Positions 38,919 through 51,965 of a stretch of 64,000 nucleotides of DNA are shown here, one piece after another. Position numbers and translations under genes: made by a program. The first letter of the stretch is position 1. Each line of letters starts with the position of its first letter. The DNA is taken from IMG/VR virus record IMGVR_UViG_3300045125_000119, positions 1 to 64,000 of that record. One strand, given 5' to 3'. The notes under the pieces are model-generated. The model worked only from the letters and a program-made list of their open reading frames with translations, had not been told where the DNA came from and ran no database searches. The stretch comes from a virus.

Positions 38919-39662
38919 CTATTTTTGGGAGTCAGAGGCGTCACGCCTTTTGTAAACAAACTGTATTTCCGAAGCATTCAACACACGATTGTAAATTCCG
39001 GCATATGACATATTGCCAGCTAAAGCCTCGGCGGTGCTTGCCCCAGCCCCTAATGTGTTAGGATTTCCAAATTCCAAAACGTTTGTAGTAGAACTAACTG
39101 TGCCTTGTGAGTAAGTTAAAGAAGAAACAGAATTGTCAACATAATAGAACACTTCACCGTTAAGACCATTGTATGTTTACAAACAGCATTGGCTCCATTT
39201 GTTGGCGGTCAACATGCCGGTGGCTGATTCGGTAAATGTCGGAAAACTTGCGTTCACATACAATCTAAATCCGCCACTTGTATTGGTATAAAGAATATAA
39301 CTGACATTAGCAGTTGCTGCTTTAGAAAGCGGCACCAAAATTGGCGAGCGAAGTTATTTGAATCCCAAAACCATGCTAAAACCGCTCATGCCGTCTAACC
39401 AGTCGGAATCTGAGATTTGCAGATAATTGTTCACTCCGTTGGCAAAATTGATGTACGGACCAAACGTCGAGTTGCCCAGCTGCTGGCTGAAATACCGTTG
39501 AAACTGGCATGAGTAGAATATGGGGAAAATCGTAAGCTGTAGTTCCAGTTTGACCAAGGGAAGGGCAAAGAAAAGAACCAAGCCGTCCCATAGCGACGGC
39601 TCCAAAGATTGATACTTGCCACGAGCATAAAAATGTCTGCTCGGAATACTTTTACTTATCAT
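38919..39662 (-). CDS. LamG/concanavalin-like tail-associated protein, frameshifted
   Basis: Starts MISKSIPSRHFYARGKYQS, then SLWDGLVLFFALPLGQTG, HASFNGISASSW, NFANGVNNYLQISDSDWLD and, near the C-terminus, LAGNMSYAGIYNRVLNASE and IQFVYKRRDASDSQK-TAG. The 'W.G.V..W.P..G..G' opening, the 'N.V.NYL' strand and the 'Y.R.L...EI..L' end are standard for phage LamG-domain proteins that bind sugars or form tail appendages. About 245 residues. Indels near 39560, 39380 and 39170. Confidence 0.68.
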
Positions 39663-39713
39663 GCGCTTTCCTGAACAAGTGTCCTTAAAGGTATCAAAAT
39701 GACACGACTGTCG

Positions 39714-40196
39714 TTATCTGAGCTTCAGCAGTTTCATTTCTGATAGATTGTCCCAAAGGTTAACAACAACTGGTGCGACATACCGAGCCGGTGGAATCCA
39801 AATAACAGCGGCTGTCTCAAAATTGTGTTCGTGTCGTTAGTTGCAGTTAAAACGGAGACTGGCGCACCAGTTGTACCTTGTTCGCAGAAACAGGTGGGGG
39901 TAAGCAGCATCACTGCCAGTAACTTTCCCAGGCCAATTTGTATTGTCGTGGGACGAAGCCAAGCACAACTCGACAACAGTCCCAGCAGTAGGAGCCGTAC
40001 CGGTTTCTATCCAAAACAAAACGACGTACTCCCGGTCCCAAGGAGTACCAAGATCAACCGCATCACCCATACGACCGCCGCCGTTTGCCAAGTTGTCCAG
40101 CGTCAAAGCGGCAGTAGGGGCAGGGGACGCACCGCCAGTCACGCCCCAAACAATTGCAGTCCCGTGTTCACTTTTGAAATAATCTGGTAAAGGCAT
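39714..40196 (-). CDS. Hypothetical virion-type protein
   Basis: Starts MPLPDYFKSEHGTAIVWGV; then PTAALTLDNLANGGGRMGD, VVLFWIETGTAPTAGTVVE, LASSHDNTNWPGKVTG, GTTGAPVSVLTATNDTN and, after a shift, PARYVAPVVVNLWDNLSEM, ending LLKLR-TAA. Beta-rich, with 'W.G.V.GS.A.Y' strands as in phage decoration or tail accessory proteins. The ATG overlaps the end of the upstream gene. Two indels. Confidence 0.5.
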
Positions 40197-40668
40197 TAGA
40201 ATCTCCCAAGCGCTCTCGCAATATCGTTCGCACTTACACGAGTGTCAGTTCCAAAAAGTTGTTCGGCACGGCTACCGTCCCGATTGGCAATATTGTTCAG
40301 TCTAACTCGGCTGTTGTTCGTATCAGCGACGTTCAATACGTCTCTAATGTTCCTTAAAATGCGTGTGTTACTTCCAGCTTCGTCAATCAGTTGAAGCGTT
40401 TGCAATTGAGTTGCAGATTCAAACCAAGAACATTGCAAGTTACTTGCGTTAGAAATAAAGTCACGAGTGTCAATTGCTTCAAGAACTTCGGAAGATAAAA
40501 TATTCTTGCGTCTTGTAATTGTTGAGGCCCACCGTTGGTCCCCGTCCTTGGCAAATTCAACATATTTGCCAAAGCAGTATCGTCGCCCGAAGCAATAAAC
40601 TCAGCGTACCCATAAGCAATCGGGTCGGTATTCAATTCAACGCCAAGAGCCGTGTAATCAATAGCCAT
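40196..40668 (-). CDS. Phage structural protein of unknown role
   Basis: ATG at 40668 with AGGAGG seven bases upstream. MAIDYTALGVELNTDPIAY, GYAEFIASGDDTALANMLN, RTGTNGGPQQLQDARIF, then after a shift near 40470 QTLQLIDEAGSNTRILRNI, RDVLNVADTNNSRVRLNNI and NDIARALGRF. The order matches a conserved protein found next to tail genes in many siphophages. About 157 residues. A CATAAATA box lies 26 bases upstream of the start. Confidence 0.6.
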
Positions 40669-40694
40669 GAGTCCTCCTAAGTTGTTTGGTTTAG

Positions 40695-40702
40695 TATTTA
40701 TG
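40695..40702 (-). promoter_or_regulatory. Late-promoter-like box CATAAATA
   Basis: Minus-strand CATAAATA in the gap between the fibre gene and the structural gene starting at 40668. Confidence 0.5.
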
Positions 40703-40717
40703 TAGTTTGATCCAAAA

Positions 40718-43700
40718 TCACATGAAAGTACCAGCATTCAACAACGGCAAACCAGAGGTACAAGGATACCCAGGTTCGACATAAAACTGACCGCTGTGAG
40801 TCGCTATCCCTAGACACTGGCATACGGCACCAGATATGTTGGCAACACCACCGAAGCCGCCGGACAAGAATCCGCCAGAAATGTTGCCTACAAATCCAGA
40901 AGCGTTGACCCAAACCGGACGCCCCGGTCGAATAAGGTTCAAACCACTGGCCGGTGTGACTATGCCGTTCACAACAAATTCAACCACTTGTCCCGACAAC
41001 ACACCGGGTCCGTCATAGTAACCCAAAGCGGGCATTAAACCTGACAATGTACTTTGAGCAATTCTGGCATTCCCGGTGTTGTCTACACAAACAGCACGAC
41101 CACCAGAAATTGTTCCAAAAGCAGTAAGCCTTACGACCTGCCTTTGTGACATCGGATAGCCCTGATAGTTCAGGCCGGAAGCAAACATACCAGAAGAAAT
41201 AGACCCGGAGCCAACAACTCCAGACAAGCCGGTCGGGGGAGCGGCCCATGTGAAGTCGTCTCTCAAGAAACTACCGCCCGTAGGAGTTCCTGTAGTTCCG
41301 AGTCGGCCCGAAGTAACGGCCCCCGAACCAATGTGGAACGAACCAACTTGACCGGATGCGATATTGCCCGAAGTAACGGCCCCCGATGAAATGTGGTTGG
41401 TGCCAACTTGACCGGATGCGATATTACCGGACAAGATTTGACCAGAACCAATATCGAGTGAGCCGATTGTACCGGACGCAATATTGTCGAACGTGCCGAT
41501 GCTACCTTGAACAGAACCGGTTGCAATATGAGTAGAACCGATCTGACCGGATGCGATTCTGCCTGAAACAATTGCCCCCGAACCAATGTGGAACGAACCA
41601 ACTTGACCGGATGCGATATTGCCCGAAGTAACGGCCCCCGATGAAATGTGGTTGGTGCCAACTTGACCGGATGCGATATTACCGGACAAGATTTGACCAG
41701 AACCAATGTCAAATGTACCAATGGTCCCAGAAGCAATATTGTCAATAGTGCCGATGCTACCTTGAACAGAACCGGTTGCAATATGAGTAGAACCAATCTG
41801 CCCAGATGCAATGTTGCCAGACAATACCAAAGATGCAACGAACGGCAAGGACGCTGCAATCCCCATCATCCCGCCACCGCTGTTCAAAGCATATCCAATG
41901 GGCTGTATAACGTCGCCCGATAACAACCCGCCGGAGTTAAATGATCCAGAAGTAGTGACTATTTGACCGGACCTACCAACAAACAAAGATTGACCCAAGT
42001 ATCCCGAAAAATCGACCAAACCAGAAGTAAACTGGAATGCTCCGGCCGTATAAACATTAGCTGGAAGACCTGACAGAGTATTCTGGAACACTACGCCAAC
42101 GGCTGGCATACGACCAGAAACAGACGCCATCGCAATTCTGATGTTGCCGGATTGAGACAAACATACAGCCACACTGCCGGAAACAATTTCTTCCGTCAAA
42201 GCCGTCCATTGTGTTCCACTCACAAACGGAGCGGCGAACTGAGCCTGAGACACATGGGCACCGCTGGCGAAGTCAAAATAACCAACAGTCCCCGAACTAA
42301 TGTGTCTAGTAGTTCCGAAATAACCCTGAACCGTACCGGATGCTATTTTCCAGAACCAATACCACCAGAAGTAACACCGCCACCAGCAGCAGCCCATGTA
42401 AAGTCGTCCCGAAGGAACAATGTTCCGTCAGGAGTACCAGCAATGTTTATGTGCCCCGAAGTAATTGCGTTAGGCGCAAAATCGAACGATCCTATTGTTC
42501 CAGAGGCAATATGTCTGGTGGTTCCGTAAAAACCTTGAACCGTACCGGATGCTATTTTTCCAGAACCAATACCACCAGAAGTAACACCGCCACCAGCAGC
42601 AGCCCATGTAAAGTCGTCCCGAAGGAACAATGTTCCGTCAGGAGTACCAGTAACACCCAAACGGCCACTTGTTACAGACCCGCTTGCTATGTGGACATTG
42701 CCAACTTGTCCCGATGCAATCCTACCTGAAACAATTGCCCCCGACCCGATGTCGAGGTGACCCGATTGTACCGGACGCAATGGTAAATGCGCCACCACCG
42801 GCTTGTCCGAGTACAGCACCGGACCCGATATGGCCTGAGTTGACTGCACCGGACGCATGATGGAATTGACTTATAACACCTGACGCAAGTGTGCCTGATT
42901 GTACGGAAGCATTGGCAAGATGTCCGAAGCCAACTTGCCCGGAAGCGATCTTGCCCGAAACTACTGCACCGGAGCCAATTGTAGAAGCTTGAACCGATCC
43001 GTCGGCAAGGTGTCCAAAGCCAACTTGCCCCGATGCAATTCTGCCAGAAACGATGGCACCCGACCCGATGTCGAGTGACCCGGATTGTACCGGACGCAAT
43101 GGTAAATGCACCACCACCGGCTTGTCCGAGGACGGCACCGGACCCGATGTGGCCGGAGTTAACAGCACCGGACGCATGGTGGAATTGGCTTACAACACCT
43201 GATGCGATGGTGCCGGAAGCAACGGAAGCGTTAGCAAGATGGCCGAAGCCAACTTGACCGGAAGCGATCCTACCTGAAACAATTGCCCCCGACCCAATGT
43301 CGAGTGATCCGATTGTACCGGACGCAATGGTGAAAGCGCCACCACCGGCTTGTCCGAGTACAGCACCGGACCCAATGTGGCCTGAGTTAACAGCACCGGA
43401 CGCATGGTGGAACTGGCTTACGACACCTGATGCAAGAGTGCCTGATTGTACAGAAGCATTAGCAAGGTGTCCGAAGCCAACTTGTCCAGACGCAATCCTA
43501 CCTGAAACGATGGCCCCCGACCCAATGTCGAGTGATCCGATTGTACCGGACGCAATGGTGAAACGCTACCACCGGCTTGTCCGAGGACGGCACCGGACCC
43601 CATGTGGCCGGAGTTGACTGCACCGGACGCAAGGTGGAATTGGCTTACAACACCGGATGCGATGGTGCCCGAAGCAACGGAAGCATTAGCAAGGTGTCCG

Positions 43701-46700
43701 AATCCAACTTGTCCCGATGCAATTCTACCTGAAACGATGGCACCCGACCCGATGTCGAGTGACCCGATTGTACCGGACGCAATGGTAAATGCACCACCAC
43801 CGGCTTGGCCGAGTACAGCACCGGACCCGATGTGGCCTGAGTTAACAGCACCAGAAGCGAGGTAAAACTGGCTTACGACACCGGATGACAAACCGCCACC
43901 AGCAGCAGCCCATGTAAAGTCGTCCCGAAGGAACAACGTTCCGTCAGGAGTACCAGTAACACCCAAACGGCCACTTGTTACAGACCCGCTTGCTATGTGG
44001 ACATTACCAACTTGCCCGGAAGCGATCTTACCTGAAACTACTGCACCGGACCCAATTGTAGAAGCTTGAACCGATCCGTCGGCAAGGTGTCCGAATCCAA
44101 CTTGCCCGGAAGCAATTCTACCTGAAACGACCGCACCGGAGCCAATTGTAGAAGCTTGAACCGACCCGTCGGCAAGGTGTCCGAATCCAACTTGTCCCGA
44201 TGCAATTCTGCCTGAAACGACCGCACCGGAGCCAATTGTAGAAGCTTGAACCGACCCGTCGGCAAGGTGTCCGAATCCAACTTGCCCGGACGCAATCCTA
44301 CCTGAAACGACCGCACCGGACCCAATGTCGAGTGATCCAATCGTACCGGACGCAATGGTAAATGCGCCACCACCGGCTTGGCCGAGTACAGCACCCGACC
44401 CAATGTGGCCGGAGTTGACTGCACCGGACGCATGATGGAATTGACTTACAACACCGGACGCAAGTGTGCCTGATTGTACAGAAGCGTTAGCAAGGTGTCC
44501 GAATCCAACTTGACCGGATGCAATCCTACCTGAAACGATGGCACCCGACCCGATGTCGAGTGACCCGATTGTACCGGACGCAATGGTAAATGCACCACCA
44601 CCAGCTTGTCCGAGAACGGCACCGGACCCCATGTGGCCGGGTTAACAGCCCCAGACGCAAGGTGAAACCGACTTACGACGCCGGACGCAATGGTGCCAGA
44701 AGCAACGGAGGCGTTGGCAAGATGTCCGAAGCCAACTTGTCCAGACGCAATACTGCCTGAAATTACATTCCCAGAACCGAGTACAAATCCACTGACATTT
44801 GGATAATTCAGTTGGATAAGGACAGCGCCCACTATTTGCAGCAACTCCCAATGGCTGCAATATATCACCTGACAACAACCCGCCGGAGTTAAATGATCCA
44901 GAAGTAGTGACTATTTGACCGGACCTACCGACATACAAAGAAGTCCCGATATAGCCTGAGTAATCAGCCAATCCAGAAGACAACTGAGAGAATCCAGCCG
45001 TATAAACATCAGCCGGAATACCGCTTGCAACAGAATCAAACACAACACCAATGGCTGGCATCCGAGAAGGAACCGAAGCCATAGCAACAAGCAAATTGCC
45101 GCTTAAAGACAATGCAACGGCACGACCACCAGAAACTATTTCTTCAGTAAGAACGGACCAGTTGGTTCCACTAACAAATGGTGTTAAAAATTGGGCACGA
45201 GGGGCAGTTGCTCCTGATGCGAATTTATAGGTACTTACAACACCTGATGCGATGGTGCCTGACTGTACAGAAGCATTGGCAAGGTGTCCGAATCCAACTT
45301 GCCCGGAAGCAATTCTACCCGAAACGACCGCACCGGACCCAATGTCTAGTGATCCGATTGTACCGGACGCAATGGTGAAAGCTCCACCACCGGCTTGGCC
45401 GAGTACAGCACCCGACCCGATGTGGCCGGAGTTAACAGCACCGGACGCATGATGGAATTGGCTTACAACACCTGATGCAAGAGTGCCAGAAGCAACGGAA
45501 GCATTAGCAAGGTGTCCGAATCCAACTTGCCCGGAAGCGATTCTACCCGAAACGACCGCACCGGACCCAATGTCGAGTGATCCGATTGTACCGGACGCAA
45601 TGGTGAAAGCACCACCACCGGCTTGTCCGAGTACAGCACCCGACCCGATGTGGCCTGAGTTGACTGCACCAGACGCATGATGGAATTGGCTTACAACACC
45701 TGATGCAAGAGTGCCAGAAGCAACGGAAGCATTAGCAAGGTGTCCGAATCCAACTTGCCCGGAAGCAATTCTACCCGAAACGACCGCACCGGACCCAATG
45801 TCTAGTGATCCGATTGTACCGGACGCAATGGTGAAAGCACCACCACCGGCTTGTCCGAGGACGGCACCGGACCCGATGTGGCCTGAGTTGACTGCACCGG
45901 ACGCATGATGGAATTGGCTTACAACACCTGACGCAAGTGTGCCTGATTGTACAGAAGCATTAGCAAGGTGTCCGAATCCAACTTGACCGGAAGCGATCTT
46001 ACCTGAAACTACTGCACCGGAGCCAATTGTAGAAGCTTGAACCGATCCGTCGGCAAGATGACCGAATCCAACTTGACCGGAAGCGATCTTGCCCGAAACT
46101 ACTGCACCGGACCCAATTGTAGAAGCTTGAACCGATCCGTCGGCAAGATGACCGAATCCAACTTGCCCGGAAGCGATCCTACCCGAAACGACCGCACCGG
46201 ACCCAATGTCGAGTGATCCAATCGTGCCAGACGCAATGGTAAATGCACCACCACCGGCTTGTCCGAGGACGGCACCGGACCCGATGTGGCCTGAGTTAAC
46301 AGCACCAGAAGCGAGGTAAAACTGGCTTACGACACCGGATGACAAACCGCCACCCGCAGCAGCCCATGTAAAGTCGTCCCGAAGGAACAACGTTCCGTCA
46401 GGAGTGCCGGTAACACCCAAACGGCCACTTGTTACAGACCCGCTTGCTATGTGGACATTACCAACTTGTCCAGACGCAATCTTACCAGAAACTACTGCAC
46501 CGGACCCAATTGTAGAAGCTTGAACCGACCCGTCGGCGAGATGGCCGAAGCCAACTTGCCCGGAAGCGATCCTACCCGAAACGACCGCACCGGACCCAAT
46601 GTCTAGCGATCCGATTGTACCGGACGCAATGGTGAAAGCTCCACCACCGGCTTGACCGAGGACGGCACCGGACCCGATGTGGCCGGAGTTAACAGCACCG

Positions 46701-49700
46701 GACGCATGATGGAATTGGCTTACAACACCTGATGCAATGGTGCCAGAAGCAACGGAGGCATTGGCAAGATGTCCGAATCCAACTTGCCCGGAAGCGATCT
46801 TGCCCGAAACTACTGCACCGGAGCCAATTGTAGAAGCTTGAACCGATCCGTCGGCAAGGTGTCCGAATCCAACTTGTCCAGACGCAATCTTACCTGAAAC
46901 TACTGCACCGGAGCCAATTGTAGAAGCTTGAACCGACCCGTCGGCAAGATGTCCGAATCCAACTTGTCCAGACGCAATTCTGCCCGAAACAATTGCCCCC
47001 GACCCGATGTCGAGTGATCCGATTGTACCGGACGCAATGGTAAATGCACCACCACCGGCTTGGCCGAGGACGGCACCGGACCCGATGTGGCCGGAGTTAA
47101 CAGCACCGGACGCATGATGGAACTGGCTTACAACACCTGATGCAATGGTGCCAGAAGCAACAGAGGCGTTGGCAAGGTGTCCGAATCCAACTTGCCCGGA
47201 TGCAATCCTACCCGAAACGATGGCACCGGAAGAAATATGGAAAGAACCAATTTGCCCAGAAGCAATATTGCCTGAAAGGACAACACCGGAACCAAGAGTC
47301 AGACCCCCGCTAATATATTGATTTCCCTAGTCCAATTAGAGCGCCGCCGCTGTTGTTCGGCACGCCTAATGGCTGCAATATATCTCCCGATAGGAAACCG
47401 CCTGAGTTAAACGATCCAGAAGCGGTAACTATTTGACCAGACCTACCGACATACAATGAATTCCCAACATAGCCTGAGTAATCAGCCAATCCAGAAGTAA
47501 ATTGCACCACTCCTGCTGTATAAACATCGGCGGCAATGCCACTGGCTACGTTATCAAACACAACTCCGATAGCTGGCATCCTGCTTGGAACTGAAGCCAT
47601 AGCAACGAGCAAATTGCCGCTTGGGGACATTGCGACGGCACGACCACCAGAAATATTTTCTTCGGCCAATACCGTCCAAGCCGATCCACTTACAAAAGGT
47701 GCAGCAAACTGCGATCTTGTAGTTGCTGTGCCACTTGCTATTTTGTATGTTGAAATTTGACCAGATGCAAGGTGTCCAGCACCAACTTGTCCCGATGCGA
47801 TCCTACCTGAAACGATTGCTCCCGACCCGATGTCGAGTGATCCAATCGTACCGGACGCAATGGTGAAAGCTCCACCACCGGCTTGGCCGAGTACAGCACC
47901 GGACCCGATGTGGCCTGAGTTAACAGCACCGGACGCATGGTGGAACTGACTTACGACGCCTGATGCAAGAGTGCCGGAAGCAACAGAGGCGTTGGCAAGA
48001 TGTCCGAAGCCAACTTGTCCCGATGCAATGGTGCCTGATTGTACGGAAGCATTGGCGAGATGGCCGAAGCCAACTTGCCCGGAAGCGATCCTACCTGAAA
48101 CGATGGCACCCGACCCGATGTCGAGTGATCCAATCGTACCCGGACGCAATGGTGAAAGCTCCACCACCAGCTTGTCCGAGGACGGCACCGGACCCGATGT
48201 GGCCGGAGTTGACGGCACCGGACGCATGGTGGAATTGACTTACGACGCCTGACGCAATGGTGCCTGATTGTACGGAAGCATTAGCAAGGTGTCCGAAGCC
48301 AACTTGACCGGAAGCAATGGTGCCTGATTGTACGGAAGCATTAGCAAGATGACCGAAGCCAACTTGCCCGGAAGCAATTCTACCCGAAACGACCGCACCG
48401 GACCCGATGTCGAGTGATCCAATCGTACCGGACGCAATGGTGAAAGCACCACCACCGGCTTGACCGAGGACGGCACCGGACCCGATGGTGGCCTGAGTTA
48501 ACAGCACCGGACGCATGATGGAACTGGCTTACAACACCTGATGCAAGAGTACCTGACTGTACGGAAGCATTGGCAGGGTGGCTGACCAACTTGCCCGGAA
48601 GCAATTCTACCCGAAACGACCGCACCGGAGCCAATTGTAGAAGCTTGAACCGACCCGTCGGCAAGGTGTCCGAATCCAACTTGTCCCGATGCAATTCTAC
48701 CCGAAACTACTGCACCGGACCCAATTGTAGAAGCTTGAACCGACCCGTCGGCAAGGTGTCCAGAGCCAACTTGCCCGGAAGCAATTCTACCCGAAACGAC
48801 CGCACCGGACCCGATGTCGAGTGATCCAATCGTACCGGACGCAATGGTGAAAGCTCCACCACCGGCTTGGCCGAGGACGGCACCGGACCCGATGTGGCCG
48901 GAGTTAACAGCACCGGACGCATGATGGAATTGGCTTACAACACCTGATGCAAGAGTGCCAGAAGCAACGGAAGCATTAGCAAGATGTCCGAATCCAACTT
49001 GCCCGGAAGCAATGGTGCCTGATTGTACGGAAGCATTAGCAAGATGGCCGAAGCCAACTTGCCCGGAAGCAATGGTGCCTGATTGTACGGAAGCATTAGC
49101 GAGATGGCCGGAGCCAACTTGACCGGATGCAATCCTACCTGAAACGATGGCACCCGACCCGATGTCTAGTGACCCGATTGTACCGGACGCAATGGTAAAT
49201 GCGCCACCACCAGCTTGTCCGAGGACGGCACCGGACCCGATGTGGCCGGAGTTGACTGCACCGGACGCATGATGGAATTGACTTACAACACCGGACGCAA
49301 GAGTACCTGACTGTACGGAAGCATTGGCAAGGTGGCTGAAGCCAACTTGTCCCGATGCAATCCTACCCGAAACGATGGCACCGGAAGAAATATGGAAAGA
49401 ACCAATTTGCCCAGAAGCAATGTCGCCACTGAAATACTTACCTGGGACAATTCCTTGAACGCCAAAAATGGCACCGCCGCTATTTTTTACAGTGCCAATA
49501 GGTTGTACTATTCCACCCAACTGCCCAGATGCAGTAGAAATATCACCAGAAGCACCAACATAAAGTTGTTGTCCAGTATAACCGGAGAAATCTACTTGTC
49601 CACTTCCGAACTGAACGGGACCAGTAGTGTATACATTGACATTTTGTCCGCTGGCAACATTATCGAAAGCGACGCCAATGGCTGGCATACGTCCCGAAAC

Positions 49701-50141
49701 AGCGGCCATAGCAATACGAACATTGCCAGAAACCGGAGAAATGTGAACGGCTTTCAGTCCAGAAATCGGTTCTTCTGCAATGGCAGTGAACTGAGTTCCG
49801 CTAAAATACGGTCCTGAGAACTGTGAACGGTTAATTTGGTTCTGATATCGTGCAGGACTGACCTGCATGACATCTTTCGATCCGGCCGAGAAGTTAACCG
49901 CATTGCCGCCATTGCTGCTGGCATAAATGGTAGTGCGAGTAAGTGTTAGGGCACCAGAATCGTAGGTGCCTCGTCCGACTTCCCAATCGGTGCCGTCGGT
50001 AATACAGTAAGGGGTTTCGTTGCCATTGCCAACAACAGCAAACGACTGATAACCAATCCTGCACCGGCCAAAGTTACGGTGCCAGTACCGGTTGTTGTAG
50101 TCGTTTCCCAAATCTCTGTCGAATAGTGGTAGTTCAGCCAT
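40718..50141 (-). CDS. Giant repetitive tail fibre, multiply frameshifted
   Basis: About 3,140 residues if read as one gene. The N-terminus is a classical phage tail-fibre start: VWETTTTTGTGTVTLAGA, GYQSFAVVGNGN, YCITDGTDWEVGRGTYDSG, TIYASSNGGNAVNFSAGS. The body has about 40 copies of an (I/V)SGxIASGQVGFGHLA motif, in 30- and 76-residue units, with five copies of a longer module (FVSGTxW...AVxxSxSGN...MASVSxRMPAIGVVFDNVASG...VYTAG...DYSGYxGxSLYVGRSGQIVT) and five of GTPDGTLFLRDDFTWAAxGG. It ends LLNAGTFM. A TCTAAATA box and GGGAGAG precede the ATG. More than eight indels interrupt it; assembly of repeats may be imperfect. Role: host attachment, by family. Confidence 0.78.
41330..49480 (-). 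repeat. Tail-fibre repeat array: 90-bp, 228-bp and longer units
   Basis: At DNA level a 90-base unit (GSGAVVSGRIASGQVGFGHLADGSVQAST) and a 228-base unit recur with few changes; three 228-base copies lie in register at about 45480, 45710 and 45940. A longer segment around 42343-42440 recurs at about 42555-42650. Units are shuffled rather than simply tandem, suggesting repeated recombination. Confidence 0.85.
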
Positions 50142-50156
50142 TTCTCTCCCTACACC

Positions 50157-50164
50157 TATTTAGA
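50157..50164 (-). promoter_or_regulatory. Late-promoter-like box TCTAAATA
   Basis: Minus-strand TCTAAATA, 16 bases upstream of the tail-fibre ATG at 50141, with ribosome site GGGAGAG between them. Confidence 0.55.
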
Positions 50165-50191
50165 AGTACAGAAGAGGAAAATTGTAAAAGT

Positions 50192-51575
50192 TTATCCGCT
50201 AATTACTTTCTTAACATCTGGGAACAATATTGAAAAATAATCCAACAAAGAGTCGAAGATTTTGCAGAGTATCGTACATTAGCGTTTTGCAGTTCTCGAT
50301 CCATTTGTCACAAAACGTGTGCCAAAAGAAATTGGTAAGATACTGAAAAGCTAACGGCCAATCTGTAGTCATGTTCTAGATACGTCTGCATCCTCCCAAA
50401 CACAGCGGCGGCTTCCCAATAAAGTTCTTCGCTTATTCCGCCTGATTTGCCATTAAGGAACCGACCGGCATTTTTGATCTTGTTCAAAAAGACGCTTGCC
50501 TTTTTCCATCATGGCTTCATCACACCGGGTATCAGTCCCGACCTGATTCAAAGCGGCCCAATACCGAACACCGGCCATCCCGTACTTTTCGATGTAAGTA
50601 TCGGGGTGAACAAAGTTTCCGGCACTTTTGCTGATCTTCCGGCCGTGACGGTCGAGGGCGTGGCCGCTAATGATGATTCGGTTCCACGGAATCTGGTTGT
50701 TGTGGTAAATGCTCTTGACGATGGTGAAAAAGGCCCACGTCCGAATGATGTCGTCAGCGCCTGAAACCGTGCGTCAAAAATCGGACACTTCAGGCTCGGT
50801 TCGCCGGTGTGCGACATCCAAGCTAGTTGCGGACTCAAACTGCTGGTGAACCAAGTATCGAACACTTGGTCGTCGGCTTCGCCCGGAATGTGGATTCCGA
50901 ACTTTCGCTCACGAGAAATACTCAATCGTATTTCAGATCATCGAGCCACCGGTGCAATCGTTCACGAAAGTGATCCGGGTGCCATTGAATGCTGTCAATG
51001 GCTTCACGCAGCCGTGGCAGGTGATCCATAATGTTGATGAACCAGCCCTCACCGGTGCGCAATTCGACTTTCGCACCGCTGCGTTCGCTAGCAGCCGTTC
51101 TCGTCAATCTCGGATTGGCTCACGGACTCTTTTGTGATCGGGCACCAATAGTAGTCACGGACGGCTTTGTAGGCCAACCCTTTCGACTTCAGGTCGTCAA
51201 AAGAGATGGCACTGAGAGTAATCGCCTTGCCTTGAAAGGTGTGGTATTGGTGCTTACTCCATCCCATCCCAATTTTTGCAAACAAGTCAGAGTACATTTC
51301 CGACTTGTTCTCGGCGAACTTGATGATTTCCGACTGGTCGAAAATGTGTTCTTTGTTAGCCAGTTTCTTTGTTGGCAGACCGTTGCAGTCAAAACAGAAC
51401 GGATACAACAAGATGTCCTCTTTGGACGGCTTGTGTCGGCCCGTTTCTTCATCCCACTCGGCCGCATCGTAAAACGGCGTGTACGAGCGATGAAATCCAT
51501 GTGGCAGTACGAAAAAACGTGCCCCATGTGAAGTTGACCGGAAATTGTGGGCGGCGGAACGTCAATAAGATACAT
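50192..51575 (-). CDS. valS: Miniature valyl-tRNA synthetase lacking the editing domain
   Basis: Class Ia synthetase. Starts [19 protein letters not shown] (HIGH motif HMGH), then [26 protein letters not shown] (Val-type loop), [86 protein letters not shown] (KMSKS as KISKS), [11 protein letters not shown] and an anticodon-binding helix [15 protein letters not shown]. After the WCP segment it goes directly to the GEGWFINI strand: the CP1 editing domain (about 200 residues) found in cellular ValRS is absent. Total about 460 residues against 850-950. It resembles archaeal-type ValRS. Indels near 51430, 51110, 50930, 50760 and 50500. Confidence 0.82.
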
Positions 51576-51584
51576 GATTGCTCC

Positions 51585-51616
51585 AAAAAAGAAACCGGGG
51601 TAGAAACCCCGGTTTC
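51585..51616 (-). terminator. Rho-independent terminator (minus strand)
   Basis: 10-bp perfect stem GAAACCGGGG/CCCCGGTTTC, followed on the minus strand by TTTTTT. Ends the transcript of the 52.3-51.6 kb genes before the ValRS gene. Confidence 0.9.
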
Positions 51617-51642
51617 GAGAAGACTCAAAGTTCTATGGACCG

Positions 51643-51965
51643 TCACCGGGGCCGCTTGGGTCCAGAGTACGGTACGACTACGGTAGCATAGAACTTGTTC
51701 ATGAAAGTATAATACCACGCCCAAGCCAATTTGTCAATCTTTTTGTGAGAACAAGTGAAGTCCACCTTGTTCTTGCCGTCTTCGTACTTGACCAGACAGT
51801 TGTAGTCACAGGTCAGTTCGACTTCGATATCTTCCGCCGCCAGATCGTAGTCAGTGAAAGTTTTCTTGTCCTCAGATTCGTACACCCGAAAAAAGTGTTT
51901 CTCGGTGTACGGATTGTGAGAAGAAACCCACGGACGCCCTTAGCCAGTTTTACTTCTTTTTTCAT
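51643..51965 (-). CDS. Hypothetical protein
   Basis: ATG at 51965 inside the end of the upstream gene. MKKEVKLAKGVRG then, after a shift near 51920, NPYTEKHFFRVYESEDKKT, DIEVELTCDYNCLVKYEDG, VDFTCSHKKIDKLAWAWYY and TVVVPYSGPKRPR. A repeated C-x-Y/S pattern could bind metal. About 107 residues; strong terminator after it. Unknown. Confidence 0.5.

Noticed and set aside
41300-48300. Long open frames on the plus strand through the fibre gene (Pro/Ala-rich MPEATEALAR-type products)
   Set aside because: They follow the repeat unit exactly and have no ribosome sites; they are antisense shadows of the minus-strand fibre.
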